A stretch of DNA of 64,000 nt, taken from Pelobates cultripes. Its lineage: Eukaryota; Chordata; Amphibia; Anura; Pelobatidae. A model generated the notes under the pieces. The model was given only the letters and a program-made list of their open reading frames with translations, ran no database searches and had not been told where the DNA came from. How positions within the stretch are numbered: the first letter of the stretch is position 1; every line of letters starts with the position of its first letter. Where the stretch lies: positions 203,165,577 through 203,229,576 of the forward strand of contig OW240912.1 in the NCBI GenBank assembly GCA_933207985.1, in the 5' to 3' direction. This document shows positions 10,985 through 22,264 of the stretch, piece after piece. Both the position numbers and the translations under genes were made by a program.

Positions 10985-12298
10985 CACTGAACAAAATTAT
11001 AAACGCAACACTTTTGTTTTTGCCCTCATTTTTCATGAGCTGAACTCAAAGATTTAAGACGTTTTCTATGTACACAATTGGCCTATTTCTCTCAAAACAT
11101 TACATCCAGCCGGCCTCACAACCACAGACCATGTGTAACCACATCAGCCCAGGACCTCCACATCCAGCATCTTCACCTCCAAGATCGTCTGAGAGCAGCA
11201 ACCCGGACAGCTGCTGCAACAATCGGTTTGCATAACCAAAGAATTTCTGCATACACTGTCAGAAACCGTTTCAGGGAAGATCATCTGCATGCTCGTCATC
11301 CTCATTGGGGTCTCAACCTGACTGCAGTTCATCAACGTAACCAACTTGAGTGGGCAAATGCTCACATTCAATGGCGCCTGGCACTTTGGTGAGGTGTTCT
11401 CTTCCCAGATGAATCATGGTTTTCACTGTACAGGGCAGATGGCAGACAGTGTGTAGGATGTTGTGTGGGTGAGCGGTTTGCTGATGTCAACATTGTGGAT
11501 AGAGTAGCCTATGGTGGCGGTGGGGTTATGGTATGGTTAGGCATATGTTATAGACAATGAACATAGGTGTATTTTATTGATGTCATTTTGAATTCACAGA
11601 GATACCGTGACGAGATCCTGAGGCCTATTGTTGTGCCATTCATCCATGACCAACACCTCATGTTGCAGCATGATAATGGACCGCACCATGTTCTGTACAC
11701 AATCTGTACACAATTCCTGGAAGCTGAAAACATCCCAGTTATTGCATGGCCAGCATACTCACATGTCACCCATTGAGCATGTTTGGGATGCTCTGGATCA
11801 GCGTATACTTAAGCGTGTTCCAGGTCCTGCCAATGTCCAGCAACTTCACACAGCCATTGAAGAGGAGTGAACCAACATTCCACAGGCCACAATCAACAAC
11901 CTGATCAACTCTATGCGAAGGGGATGTGTTGCACTGCGTGAGGCAAATGGTGGTCACACCAGATACTGACTGTTTTTGGACCCCTTCCCCCCTCCCCAGC
12001 CAATTCTGGGCCCTCACCCCCCCCAGACCTCTCCAATACAGTAAAAGTAAAATTTTCAAATGTCCTTGTATTGTGGCCAGCCAAAGGCACACCTATGCAA
12101 TAATCATGCTGTCTAATCAGGTGGATAAATTATCTTGCAACTAGAAGTGCTCACTAACACAGATTTAGACAGATCTGTGAACAATATTTGAGAGAAATAA
12201 GCCTTCTGTGTACATAGAAAAAGTCGTAGATCTTTGAGTTCAGCTAATAAAAAATGGGGGCAAAAACAAAAGTGTTGCATTTATAATTTTGTCCAGTG
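10985..12298 (+). mobile_element. Tc1-like DNA transposon, complete but inactive
   Basis: The ends are inverted repeats: CACTGAACAAAATTATAAAC at the left, and GTTGCATTTATAATTTTGTC followed by CAGTG at the right. Each end is bordered by TA (10,983-10,984 and 12,299-12,300), the Tc1/mariner target dinucleotide. Inner copies of the repeat (CTCAAAGATTTAAGAC at the left; GTCGTAGATCTTTGAG at the right, plus TGTACACA/TGTGTACA words) show long inverted repeats of about 200 bp. The 1,314 bp length is normal for a Tc1-like element. It encloses one degraded transposase gene. Confidence 0.93.
11078..11969 (+). pseudogene. Tc1-like transposase (DD34E), degraded
   Basis: Encodes the cut-and-paste transposase of the surrounding element. 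The DNA-binding part is seen as LRAATRTAAATIGLHNQRIS and ...RNQLEWANAHIQWRLALW. The catalytic triad codons remain: Asp in PDES (11,408-11,410), Asp in QHDN (11,672-11,674) and Glu in SPIEHVWDAL (11,775-11,777), the DD34E spacing. It is broken by a stop after RLALW at about 11,390 (TGG TGA GG, as expected from CGA to TGA), by two stops near 11,560 and by a frame shift at about 11,760 between the second Asp and the Glu. A further TGA follows AIEEE at 11,870. Length and order otherwise match a full Tc1 transposase. Confidence 0.93.
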
Positions 12299-12300
12299 TA

Positions 12301-13940
12301 CATATTCCTAGACACACAAATATTCTAAGACATGCTCATGTACTAATTTATATTAATGTATATATTAATATTAAAGGATACTAGGGTGGTTATGTTCACT
12401 GTAGTGGATATGGTGCCAGAAGTGCACCATTTTTGAAAGGTTTGACTTTTTATCTGTGGTCCAATGGGTATTACTCATTGTCTAACTATTAACATCATAG
12501 ATGCAGAAGTTTCCAAGCAGGAGCTGTAGTGCAAGGCTTAGCTCATTGGCTGATAATGATCAGTTGATATTAATAGTGGAGATGAGAGCAATTCCTGATG
12601 GACCTCAAGTAAGAAGTCAAACTGTTTAAAATGTGAACTGTTTTGTAGTGATTATGATGCTTGTAGTTTTCCTTTAACCACTTTCCTGTTTGCCTATATT
12701 TTGAACACCAAAGGATGGCTAAGGTGGTCTCTAGAAGGAATGATCTACTACAAACTGAAGGCTTTGAATCCCAAACAGAGTCCTTAGAGTCTTAGAAATG
12801 TTGATTATATTCTATGTAGAAATACGGTTTGTGTGCTTACCATATTTACCTCACCTGATGTCAACAATGTGGTGATTAGACTAAGCATCAGATGAAAATG
12901 TCCTGTGGACATGCATGGGATGCTTTCATAAATATTGTCAATTCAAAGTATACAATTGTGGCAACTAGTTTCATGTGAGCACTTGTAATTTTAAATAACA
13001 AAGAAGCATTCATAAAAGACTTGTGTAATGTTATTGAAATGGGAACAGCTATGTTTATTGTATGTTTTTTTAGAAAAGCCATATTTTATTCTAAAATACA
13101 TGGGCACATGTTGGATTCATGGAAACATGAATTAAATTAATGTGGAAAGCGCACTACTTGCAAACGCATAGTTTAAGGACATTGTCTTTCATGTCTTTTT
13201 TATTTATAAAAAATATACAAATTAGTTTATTCTGTTTGTGAAAAATTTCTTGAGATTGAAATTTTCCAAATTCAAATATAAAACAAACAAACCATCAAAC
13301 AAATAATACAACAACACTCTTTCCGATTTGTCTCTAAAGAGAGAAAAATCCTTGACGATTAGAGAGGCATACTTCCATTGGATTATCATCACTAACAGTG
13401 AATGTAATTGTTATAAACTTCTATTCTTGCTTTTGCTTCATATTGTATCCGTGCATCTTTAGAAAGAATTTACTGAATCAGCCAAATAAAAGAAACACTG
13501 ACTACTCCCACGCTTCTTTGATAAACACTTTACAAACCATTAAGGCTTATTTCCGCACATAACTTTTAACAGATTTTGAATAAAAAAAACGAATAACTCC
13601 CAATCGTTTTTATTTACTATTTCACCCAATTTAGAACATGTCACAAATTGCAACTTTCTGCACAAATAGACAAATGTTCCACATCATGTTACATTCATGT
13701 AAAAAAGTTAGTCATTTGTCAAGCGTGCTTGTGTGCATTTTTCAGATGTTTTTGAGCAAAATAGGAGTGTTCAAAGAAGGTGTGCATCCCTTCCACTCCT
13801 ATTACCAGTGAGAACAAGTGTGTAGAAGCAATGAATAGCCAAAATGCACTCTCCTTCTTCAATGGCTAGATTCCATCATTAAACCTGTGAATGGTTAGAA
13901 GTTTCAGTTTCTGCCAAAGTATTTATTATTCTGAGGATAA
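12301..13940. other. Non-coding stretch, nothing recognised
   Basis: AT-rich sequence without a gene-like ORF, RNA gene or clear repeat structure that I can see. Confidence 0.4.
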
Positions 13941-13944
13941 AATA

Positions 13945-14834
13945 ATATATATTTTTGCAGTACATGGATAGGAGCATTTTCCTGACATTTGGTTTATAGA
14001 TCAAGTGAGAAAAATTAACCAAAAGAGGCAAAAACTGCAGTAAAAAAAATACGGTAATCTATATTTCTCTATATATAATGATTAAATATATAAAACATAT
14101 ATATGTTACCGCTAAAGTGCAGAAATCAGTTATTCTGCAGATTAACTAGGGTGATCCGTTAAAGTGCCGAAAATTCTTTCATTTCTCAAATATTTCTCAA
14201 ATTACCTAGGTAATCTGCAAATTACCTAGATAAACTGCACATTACCTACTAGGCACTCGTTAAAGTGAATAATCAAGTTAATACAATCAAACAAGAATCA
14301 AGTTATTTATTTATTTGTCGCTATCTAAAGCATCAAGTTAATACAATCAAACAATCAACAAAGAATCAATCAAGTTAATACAATCAAACAAGAATCAAGT
14401 TAGTTGATAGAATCAATCATCAATCAATTAAAAAACTACATTAGAAAGAATCAAACAATTAAGGAAATACATTTGCAAAACAGGATAAAATTATGCTTAC
14501 TTATTAGTGCAATCTAAAGATTGGTGACACTTTGAATTACATAGCAATTGGTTTTTGCGACAAGCACACCTATTTGTGGTACATTTAGAACAGAATTAGC
14601 TATGCTACGCACTGGCAGCCAACGTAAATTATGAGAAATAAAAACAACTGGCGACGCCAAGACGCTCGCGAAACCAAAGTAAAAGTGGAGGGAGAGGGGG
14701 AAGGTGTAGGGAAAGGAAATGAGAGAAACAGGCGAAACCAAAATGAGAGAACCAAACTTTTGCACTTTACCTAGGTAAAATGCGGAAAACTCTCGATTCC
14801 GCACGTTAACAGAGCAAATCAGTTAATCTGCAGA
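13945..14834. repeat. Dispersed repeat family copy, with AATCAAGTTAATAC tandem array
   Basis: Bases 13,955-14,130 resemble 37,820-37,990: both have TTTGCAGTA, AGGAGCAT, CTGACATTTGGTT or TTGACATTTGGTT, then an AAAAAAAAT tract and TATATATT-rich sequence. Within it, 14,270-14,460 is a degenerate tandem array of AATCAAGTTAATACAATCAA units. The family resumes after the LINE insertion at about 17,851. Short palindromic CTGCAGATTA / TAATCTGCA words are scattered between 14,130 and 14,260. No coding content beyond a 96-codon reverse ORF without features. Confidence 0.5.
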
Positions 14835-15195
14835 TCAATGATCTTTTTTTTTTTTTGTCAATCTTTATTTTTATTGAAGCATTGTGAATTTGAAGCATTG
14901 TGAAGAAAAGAAAGAATATATATCAGCGAGTATACACTTACATGTATTAGCCAGTGACATACATTCTTATGAGTGGCTGCTTCATTTTATGTTTAAAGGA
15001 TTTATGCTAAGCGTGACAGGTGCAGGGCATTAGAGTGTCCTGCACTTTTGTGGTAAAGTATTAAACAGTGCAAGATACGTCTAGCATGTCTGGTGGCGTT
15101 TTTGAAGGTCGATATCTGTTATATAAAGCTGGGTCCCAGACATGCGGCTCTAACCAACATTATAAATTATAAAACATGCTTTCAGTAATAGTGAC

Positions 15196-16408
15196 TGTGA
15201 CGAGACCAATCTCACCACATTGCATTGGAGAAGCCTGGTTGCCCGCCTGCTGCCTTTGGACTATGGCCCCGTGTTAAAAGACATCTTTTTTACCTGCAGA
15301 AAAGATTTATTCGTTCTTTTCTGCCTGGTGTTCGGTAGATTCAATCTACCGAACAACCGCACGAATGACTGGACCACCTGGGAGCTGGAGTGTGCCGGCA
15401 ATTAGCCTCCCTGAAGCTGCGGTTAACTGCAGCTTAATTGACGAATGCTGGGTGGCCGCCATTCGTATCACGAACACGAGGTCGCGACCATTTTAAACAT
15501 GCGAATGCACAGCGGTGTTCGACGCTTAATTCATGGAACTGAAATCAGACACAGTTTTGCGCGAACACCGCTGAAGCCGCCGACCTCCCTTCTTGTTCGG
15601 TGAAAGTGCACGAATGGCCCGGTGTTCGGTAGTTTTGTTTGAATGTGTTATACCCCAGATAGGAATCCCATGGAGCCCATTCGCATGAAACTGACTGTGT
15701 AAAGACTTTAGCTCCATGGCGATTAAACTGTATTCATGTGGTCTGAGCGCCATTCGCTTAATAATGTGCGCTCAGACCTGAGCTATCTGGGGATATGTTA
15801 AATGTATGCTTTTAATGTTATGTGTCTCACATGTGTATTTTAATAGTAATTCGTGTGTTAGTATCCCCACGTGCATAATGGCGATTTGCCTTTGTCTTGG
15901 GAGATAATTGAATTACTTCTCAATTATCTCCAAGGCAGAGGGGAGGAAGCCAGGATGCATTGTGGGAATATAATGTGACTGTGTGTCCTATTTGTCTACT
16001 TGTCTGTCCTTTGTCACAGTCTCCCATTTGGTCCCCTAGGGGAGTGTCCACCAGGTGGGAGACCTGCATAAATACTGGGCAGGTAGCCCTCATTAAACAG
16101 ACCACTGCTTGACCCTCAACATGGAGCCTTGTCTCGTCTTTGGGGGGATTTACTGAACGCTGATAGAGACTGATTGCTAGGAGTGTAAGCCGCTTGGATG
16201 CTTTTCCTATTCGTCTGCTAGCAGTATTTCTTATGGTTCCAGTTCGTGTGTTTGGAGTGCTATAATGGATGCCGTTTGGGAGTTTGGAGCATTCCCTTAT
16301 TGGCAGTTCGTGAGTTTGGTGTTTTACAATAGCTGTGCCTGCATCTCTGGAAAGGGGGACGATGGCCTAAACGTTTTTTACCCCTTGTGTGCAAAACGGT
16401 CTGTTACA
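15196..16408 (+). mobile_element. Solo LTR with 5 bp target duplication GTGAC
   Basis: Starts TGTGACGAGACC and ends GGTCTGTTACA, near-perfect inverted termini of the TG...CA kind. The flanking 5-mer GTGAC is repeated at 15,191-15,195 and 16,409-16,413, the direct duplication left by a retroviral-type integrase. A TATA-like CATAAATAC (16,067-16,075) and an ATTAAA polyadenylation-like signal (16,092-16,097) give plus orientation. An inner palindromic pair CAGCGGTGTTCG (15,511) and CGAACACCGCTG (15,562) matches the partial LTR at the window start. The 1,213 bp length is plausible for an LTR. No internal genes remain, so it arose by LTR-LTR recombination. The ORFs at 15,220 and 15,526 have no known domain. 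Confidence 0.88.
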
Positions 16409-17061
16409 GTGACATCACATAGATAATCGTTGTGGACTCTGCGTAACTACATTTAATCCTCCTCTATTTTTGCTTTTGTGGGTGCCTGGACTACACAGTT
16501 ATCGAGGATAAACATACTTCAGATCGCTCTTTTACTTAAAAGAAATATCTCTGCGTCAGGTTAGCGACTTAAGAAGCACAATTACTCTGGTTGCTAGCAG
16601 GGAAATGAAACAATAAGAAATAATAGAAAGTACAACTGCAAACAAACAATAGTGGGATTGTCTTGTCTTAGAAGTGTGAGGGCAAGACGTGGCTCGGAGG
16701 CATATATATGTGTAGGCAGGTGTGGGAAGAGTTCTCACCCAGAGTCTGCTGCATGCCTCAGGAAGAAAGTCTTGTATCAACCTACCCCCTTGCTCGGGAG
16801 CGGTGCAATGTTGGTGAGGTGTGCCGCAAGGAAGTAAGTATAGCACGGGAGAGTCCATCTGCAGTGCGGTGTTGAGAGGCTCCTCTTGCCTGCGGCTGTG
16901 CTGGGGCTTGCCTCTTATTACCGTGTTCTTGTGGACTCACTGTGGCCCAGGAGTTATCCTCTGGGTGCTTGCAGGTAGCCCCCCCTGGTCGATTCTTGTG
17001 CTGGTGTGTTGTACTCCTCCACTTGACCATGAGGGTGGCACCTGTCTGCTCTTGGCCATTG

Positions 17062-17799
17062 TCAGGGTGACAAGCTTTGGGGTGAGGCGACCCCCCTGCT
17101 CTGAGGTTTGCGTAAGTGTCGTTTGGGCTGTCTCGTGCGGTTCGCAGCCTTCCGTGCATTTGGCTGGAACTTGTGGGTCAGGGCCCTCTGCGCTCTTTGC
17201 CTGCATGTGTGAGCTTGGGATATCTGTCCCCTTATTGGAATACCCCCACATTTCATCTTGCTGTGTTTGCTGTCGCCTGCAGGTGGTTCTTGTGCCGTTG
17301 CTGTGTGCCATGCTCTGTCTGCTAGCTTTGCCCAGAATCTGTCGAAGATCGCCTTGAGTGTGTCAGTCGCTTTACTTGTAGGGCCATCCACCTTGAGTTG
17401 CGATGTTTCCATGCCATGTGTAGTGGAGTCAGGCATGTCCACCATATTGGGTATCGCCGCTTCTGCTCCGCTTGAGATTTCATCGGCTGCTGCCGATATG
17501 GTTAAGGTTGTGGCTTCCCATTCTGGCGGGGCCCTGGATATCCACCACCGGTCCGGGGGGGGAGGCAATGTGTGAGTGCCCCCTCTTCAGCCTGAGAACC
17601 GGGAGAGCGGCCGTCTCTCTGCTGCTCCCACCCGTGCAGGCCGCGATGTGGACGGTACAATGGCGGGGAGCCCCATATCGGGTATCCTCTGATGCAGCAT
17701 CCCCTCCTGGACAACTAGATAGTTGTCCGCGGCCAGCACGATCCGGTGGTCGGGCGTTATGCCTAGAATCAGGGCTTTGGATTCGGGAGCTCTCGCCAT
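17062..17799 (-). pseudogene. Unrecognised ORF region of the non-LTR insertion
   Basis: Two consecutive minus-strand frames (17,799-17,587 and 17,568-17,062) and a third downstream (17,159-16,782) cover the 5' half of the insertion. Residues include ILGITPDHRIVLAADN, then LKAIFDRFWAKLADRAW, followed by a basic Arg/Lys/Gln-rich stretch. The position next to the 5' end would suit an ORF1-type RNA-binding protein, but I see no coiled coil, RRM or zinc knuckle that would prove it. Several plus-strand ORFs of similar size (up to 178 codons) overlap, so openness here partly reflects high G/C content. Function unknown. Confidence 0.35.
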
Positions 17800-17850
17800 G
17801 CACGTCTGGCTTGCTCGGCAGGTAGGTCCCGCCCCTCAATGATCTTTTTT

Positions 17851-18334
17851 AACTCCTTTTTTGGCACCACAGGTGGAATTTAGAATATTGATCCCTTTGT
17901 TTCAATTAGTCCTTAATTCGGGTATATCTGCTCAGAATTTTGGAAATCTGCACAATACCCCATCTGCCATAATTTGGCTTAATTGCAGTTCGGTCTGAAA
18001 TGAATTACCAAGTCTATTCAGTAAATTTTTATAGCATCTATTCTAAAAGTGATCTAAAAAGTGACAGTTTTTTTCGTATAACATTTTGACAGTTTTCACA
18101 GATATTTCCATTTCAGAAGACCTCCAAATATAGAGTGGCAGAAAAAAAGTGAAGTGAAACAGAACACCCTTCTGTTGGAAAAAAGATTGATTAATCTGCT
18201 ACGTCACTACAAAATGATGGCTTAGGTGCAAAAGATGCAACAGATTTAATAAATTTTGCAACAAATTTAAAAAGATTTGCAGAAAAACAGAAAAGTGTTG
18301 GTGATTAATCTCCAGTGTCTCAGTCAAAAATTAG
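17851..18334. repeat. Continuation of the dispersed repeat and unclassified sequence
   Basis: Bases 17,865-17,995 (GGAATTTAGAATATTGATCC, then TTCGGTCTGAAAT) resemble 38,105-38,200 (AGAATTCAGAATATTGACCT, then GTTCAGTTCAGAATT), giving a second block shared with the 37.8-38.2 kb copy. The remainder to 18,334 is non-coding and unrecognised. Confidence 0.45.
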
Positions 18335-18840
18335 TTACATAGTTAAATAGCTGAAAAGAGACTTGATCCATCAAGTTCAGCCTTCCTCACATATGTTTTT
18401 GCTGTTGATCCAAAAGAAGGCAAAAAAACCTAGTGTGTAGCGCTTCCAATTTTGCAACAAACTAGGAAAAAAATTCCTTCTTGACCCGAAAATAGCAGTC
18501 AGATGTCTCTTTGGATCAAGCAGCTATTTCCCCACTAATTATAAATTATATCCCTGTATGTTATGTTTTTGCAAGTATCTATCCAATTTCAGTTTAAACA
18601 TCTGTATGAACTCTGATAAAACCACCTCTTCAGGCAGAGAATCCCATATCCTTATTATTCTTACTGTAAAAAGACCCTTTACTTTAAAAGAAATTTCCAG
18701 ATAATGGTTTGTACTGGCCCCGAATATATTTGTATAATGTTATCATATCCCTTCTGAGGCGACGTTTTGCCAAACTAAAGAGTTTTAAATTATTTAACCT
18801 TTTTTCGTAACTTATATGCTCCAAAATGCTCCATTCCTTT
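18335..18840 (-). pseudogene. CR1-like LINE 3' end, 5'-truncated
   Basis: On the minus strand the sequence reads EHISYEKRLNNLKLFSLAKRRLRRDMITLYKYIRG (18,830 downward), the same RT C-terminal block as at 5.8 kb. It continues through IRIWDSLPEE-like sequence into a 3' untranslated end that stops at about 18,335 with GTTACATAGTTAAATAGC (complement of GCTATTTAACTATGTAAC). That 3' end is a wording I associate with abundant frog CR1-type LINEs. Only about the last 500 bp is present, the usual 5' truncation. Confidence 0.85.
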
Positions 18841-20003
18841 CCAAGGTGTGAGAAAACAAAACAAAACAAAACAAAAAAAACAATCCAAAATATATATTCT
18901 TAAAATCTTCAGTTCCCTTACCTTAATTACATTTTTTGCCCATCACTGATTTTTTTTTCTGGTTTGACAATATCTATAGAACAGTGCTTCGGGTTAAACA
19001 TATAAATCAATGACTGCGTTTTTCCTATGACAGAGTTGACATATCCCTTTTGTATAGTACTCAAGGCGAATAATAGCTTTTAGCTTGGTGTTTATAAATA
19101 CAGCGCCGTTGTGAAAAATCATCTTTATTCAAATGCATTTATTTTTCTGCTCTGTGGTTGTGCTATAAAATGGAACTGATTTGAGATATATATAAAAGTC
19201 TAATTCTATGGCAAATCTCTAAATTTAGAATGATTACTATGGAAACCAATGCTATGACTATATTGATTGCGGCATGTTTAAACTTTTGACCCAAAATTGC
19301 TCTTTATGCATCACCCCACCAAAATGTATGTCAATCAGGAGATGTATGTCAATCAGGAAAATGATCTAACATGTGAAAACTGTGTCAATAAAATATACAT
19401 AATTTATTAACTGAAAAATGATCGAAATTGGCATTGTAACATATGCATGTTGATATGTGCCAAAACATTAAAGCCCTGTTCAGGGAGCTAGAGGCTTTAG
19501 TGTCAAGAGAGAGGACATAGTCACTTTGTCTGCCTTTAATTAGTAAAGTACAGTTATGTTAAATGGAATATAAAAATTTAGGAATGGTTAGTTGTTTTGT
19601 TTTCTCATGTGCGTTATCTCAAGTCAGAGTTGATGTTTGTCTTAAATCTTAAAGAATCACACAATTTGCTGAATCGTTTATTCTTCATTGTTCACCTTAT
19701 AGGCTCAATAGAACCGCCTGTTTTATTCGTTTTTTTTTTTTTTTTTTAAAGAAATACTAAATACATATAAAACTATATAAAAAAATAATACATGGTGGTG
19801 AATTGTAAATGATACAGAAAGGAGCTGTTGTTTTATGTGCTAATAGATAAAGTAATTTCCTTGCATGGGATGCAAAGATACAGAATTACTTTTTCAATTT
19901 CTATTGGTTTTGGGGGACATAATAGTAATCCTTTTGGACTAAATGCCTTCTTGACTCTACTTGACCCAAGTAACATCCTCAGTATTACAGGTGCACTCCA
20001 GAC
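18841..20003. other. Non-coding stretch
   Basis: Holds an A-rich (AAAAC)n run at 18,858-18,880, a local direct duplication of ATGTATGTCAATCAGGA at 19,325-19,358 and a poly-T at 19,731-19,747. No gene recognised. Confidence 0.45.
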
Positions 20004-20028
20004 ACCGAGAGCACTTTACAAAATTCCA

Positions 20029-20060
<32 letters not shown>

Positions 20061-20069
<9 letters not shown>

Positions 20070-20478
20070 TTCAAAGAAGACAGATATGGTGCAATATTGT
20101 AGTATATTCAATATTTCTTTAAAATTATATGTATTGAATACTCACAAACCAAGAGCCAAAAGTTAGGCTCAATCAAGTGTCTTGTATGGTTAAGGTCCGC
20201 ACTCCTTTAGTATAGCAGGAAATAAAGTGCCATAAGTCAGTGTCAACATAAAACAATTTATTAATGTAAATATAAAAAACAAATATTAAAAAAATTATGT
20301 AATTAAACACTTATTCGGCAATGTCCAAAAAGAGATACATGCTTACTGTCCCCAGGATGCGTTTTGACAGTTACCCCTCTGCTTCCTCAGCTGGGTAGAA
20401 AAAAAGTGTCTATATCCAATGGACTGGTCCTGCTTTTTATACCCTATTAATAGGGAAATAATTGCTATCAGGTTTGGA
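20061..20478. repeat. Left inverted arm of the short PLE
   Basis: Inverted partner of 21,847-22,264. Shared words include AAAGCAGGACCAGTCCATTG and its complement, CCAAAAGTTAGG / CCTAACTTTTGG and GCTATCAGGTTTGGA. Base differences are scattered, so this copy is older than the 38.8-43.8 kb element. Minus-strand bases 20,395-20,347 read CCCAG-CTGAGGA-...-CAAAACGCATC-CTGGG, a diverged hammerhead-like layout. Confidence 0.85.
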
Positions 20479-20689
20479 CCTGCACACGAAACGCAGGCAT
20501 ATTAAGTTTTACGTTACGCTGTCTTGCGTTTCAACTGAGTGCATTTTTTATAGTAGTTCTTCTCACACACAGTTCACATAAAAGTTCCATATATGTCATG
20601 GAGATGAATAGGAACATATGATAGATAGAGAAACAGAATCACAATTTTAATATGCAAAAAATAAGATATCTTATCTTAAAATTTTTTAC

Positions 20690-21635
20690 AAAAAACATTA
20701 TACCCTTTTATTTACTCTTATGACATTGTTTAAAATGAAGGGACACACTATGATTCTCAAAACCTTTAACAATGCTTCTAATGTGTTCTTCTATTCTAAT
20801 GTGTAGTAGTTTTGCAGATGTAATTAATACCACATGGATATTGAATTGCTTACATGACATTTTTTAAATGACATGTTATATAAAGTCTCTAATGGGATAT
20901 TCTACTCCCTCTCTGGGTGTAAAGTTATTGTAAGTCCTTTTCTATTTTTGGTTCTCTTGCAGGCTAAACATTGGCCGCAGCCATAAAACCTTTTTTCATT
21001 GTCAAAAAAATGATAATATTTTTCTTTTCTTTAATGAAACTAGTAGTTAAAAAAATTACGTAAATTATGTATTCGTCTGTGAATAAAATTAGGTTTATTT
21101 GATAAGAACGGCTTTAAAATCGGGTCCTGTAGTAAAATGGGCCAATATTTAGTTATGTCTTTTCTAATGTTATAGTTTCTAATTATATAGTATACAAAAG
21201 GCACTTCATTCGTAGTGTGTTTTATTTTATCCTTATACTTCAAAAGATTCATTCTCTCTATTTCTTTAACTTCCATCCTTGATTTTTCTAACTTTTGTTC
21301 TTCGTAACCTTTATCCATGAAGTCCTGTTTTATGCGGATAGATTGAGTTTCAAAAGTCCTAATGTCAGTGCAATTGTGTCTAATTCTAAGGAATTGTCCT
21401 CTTGGGGCTTTTTTCAGCCACAGTGAAAAGTGTCAGCTTTCCCTCTCTATAAAACTATTAGCATCTACTGTTTTGAAATGATTTTTAGCTTTAATAAGAC
21501 TCTCTTCGATATTAATATTTAAATCCAAGAAAATTACCTCTTGTTGGCTCCAAGTACTCATCAATTTAGTACCACATGTATTCTCATTAAGAAAATAAAA
21601 AAAATACTCAGATCCTCTTCTTTTCCTTTCCATGT
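20690..21635 (-). pseudogene. Penelope-like RT C-terminus and GIY-YIG endonuclease, degraded
   Basis: Minus-strand frames 21,633-21,433 and 21,318-21,040 lie in the same frame, separated by one TGA (21,433-21,435) where PLE proteins usually have the Cys of an ES-CH motif. The sequence runs EVIFLDLNI, then ANSFIERES, APRGQFLRIRHNCT and WPILLQDPILKPFL. It continues as the IHRRIHNLR linker, a Cys motif GFYGCGQCLACK near 20,970, then PCGINYICKTT and IRIEEHIRSI...HSVSLHF of a GIY-YIG domain near 20,730-20,860. A stop and a frame shift interrupt the endonuclease. The RT core (motifs A, B and the YxDD box) is missing upstream of FLDLNI, so the copy is internally deleted and dead. Confidence 0.82.
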
Positions 21636-21846
21636 GAAGGAAAGTTACCTGTGACGTAACAGCACTTTATAGTAATATACCGTATGAGTACCACATGAGT
21701 ATGGCAACTAAGCAGTAAAATATTTTAAAAATAATTTCTCAGATTCTTTATCAATTCAAATAGATTTTCTCTTAGAAGGAATCAATTTAATTTTGAACCA
21801 TAATTTTTTCTGGTTTAATTAAGAATTATTTTTACAAATTAAGCGC

Positions 21847-22264
21847 ATCCAAACCTGATAGCAATTATTCCCCTATTAATGGGGTATATAAAGCAGGACC
21901 AGTCCATTGGATATAGACACTTATTTTTCTACCCAGCTGAGGAAGCATATGATTTACTGGCAAAATGCATCCTGGGGACAGTGAGCATCTATATCTTTTT
22001 GGACATTGCCGAATAAGTTTTTAATTACATATTTTTTTTAATATTTGGTTTTTATATTTACAATAATAAATTGTTTAATATCAACACTTATGACACTTTA
22101 TTTCCTGATATTCTAAAGAAGATGTGGTCCTTAACCTTACAAGACACTTGATTTGCGCCTAACTTTTGGCTCTTGATTTGTGAGTATTCATTTCACATAC
22201 TTAAAAAAAAAAATTGAATATACTACAATATTGCACCATATCTGCCTTCTTTAAAAAAATTATA
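21847..22264. repeat. Right inverted arm of the short PLE
   Basis: Inverted partner of 20,061-20,478. The plus strand at 21,932-21,980 carries the corresponding CCCAG-CTGAGGA-...-CTGGG segment, with CTGAGGA in place of the hammerhead CTGATGA and no intact GAAA, so catalytic activity is unlikely. Confidence 0.85.

Larger units (their letters stand above)
14850..17835 (-). mobile_element. Non-LTR retroelement insertion with 15 bp target duplication
   Basis: The 15-mer TCAATGATCTTTTTT occurs at 14,835-14,849 and again at 17,836-17,850, bounding this interval. Read on the minus strand the insert starts GGGGCGGGACCTACC (G/C-rich 5' end, as in L1) and ends TTCAATAAAAATAAAGATTG followed by a poly-A, the layout of a LINE-type insertion by target-primed reverse transcription. 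Excluding the nested solo LTR, about 1.77 kb belongs to it. No reverse transcriptase is recognisable, so it is 3'-deleted, or a non-autonomous element mobilised in trans. Confidence 0.85.

Noticed and set aside
16821..17357. 178-codon plus-strand ORF
   Set aside because: Antisense to the LINE-type insertion, in G/C-rich sequence where several frames are open; Cys/Leu-rich without domain.
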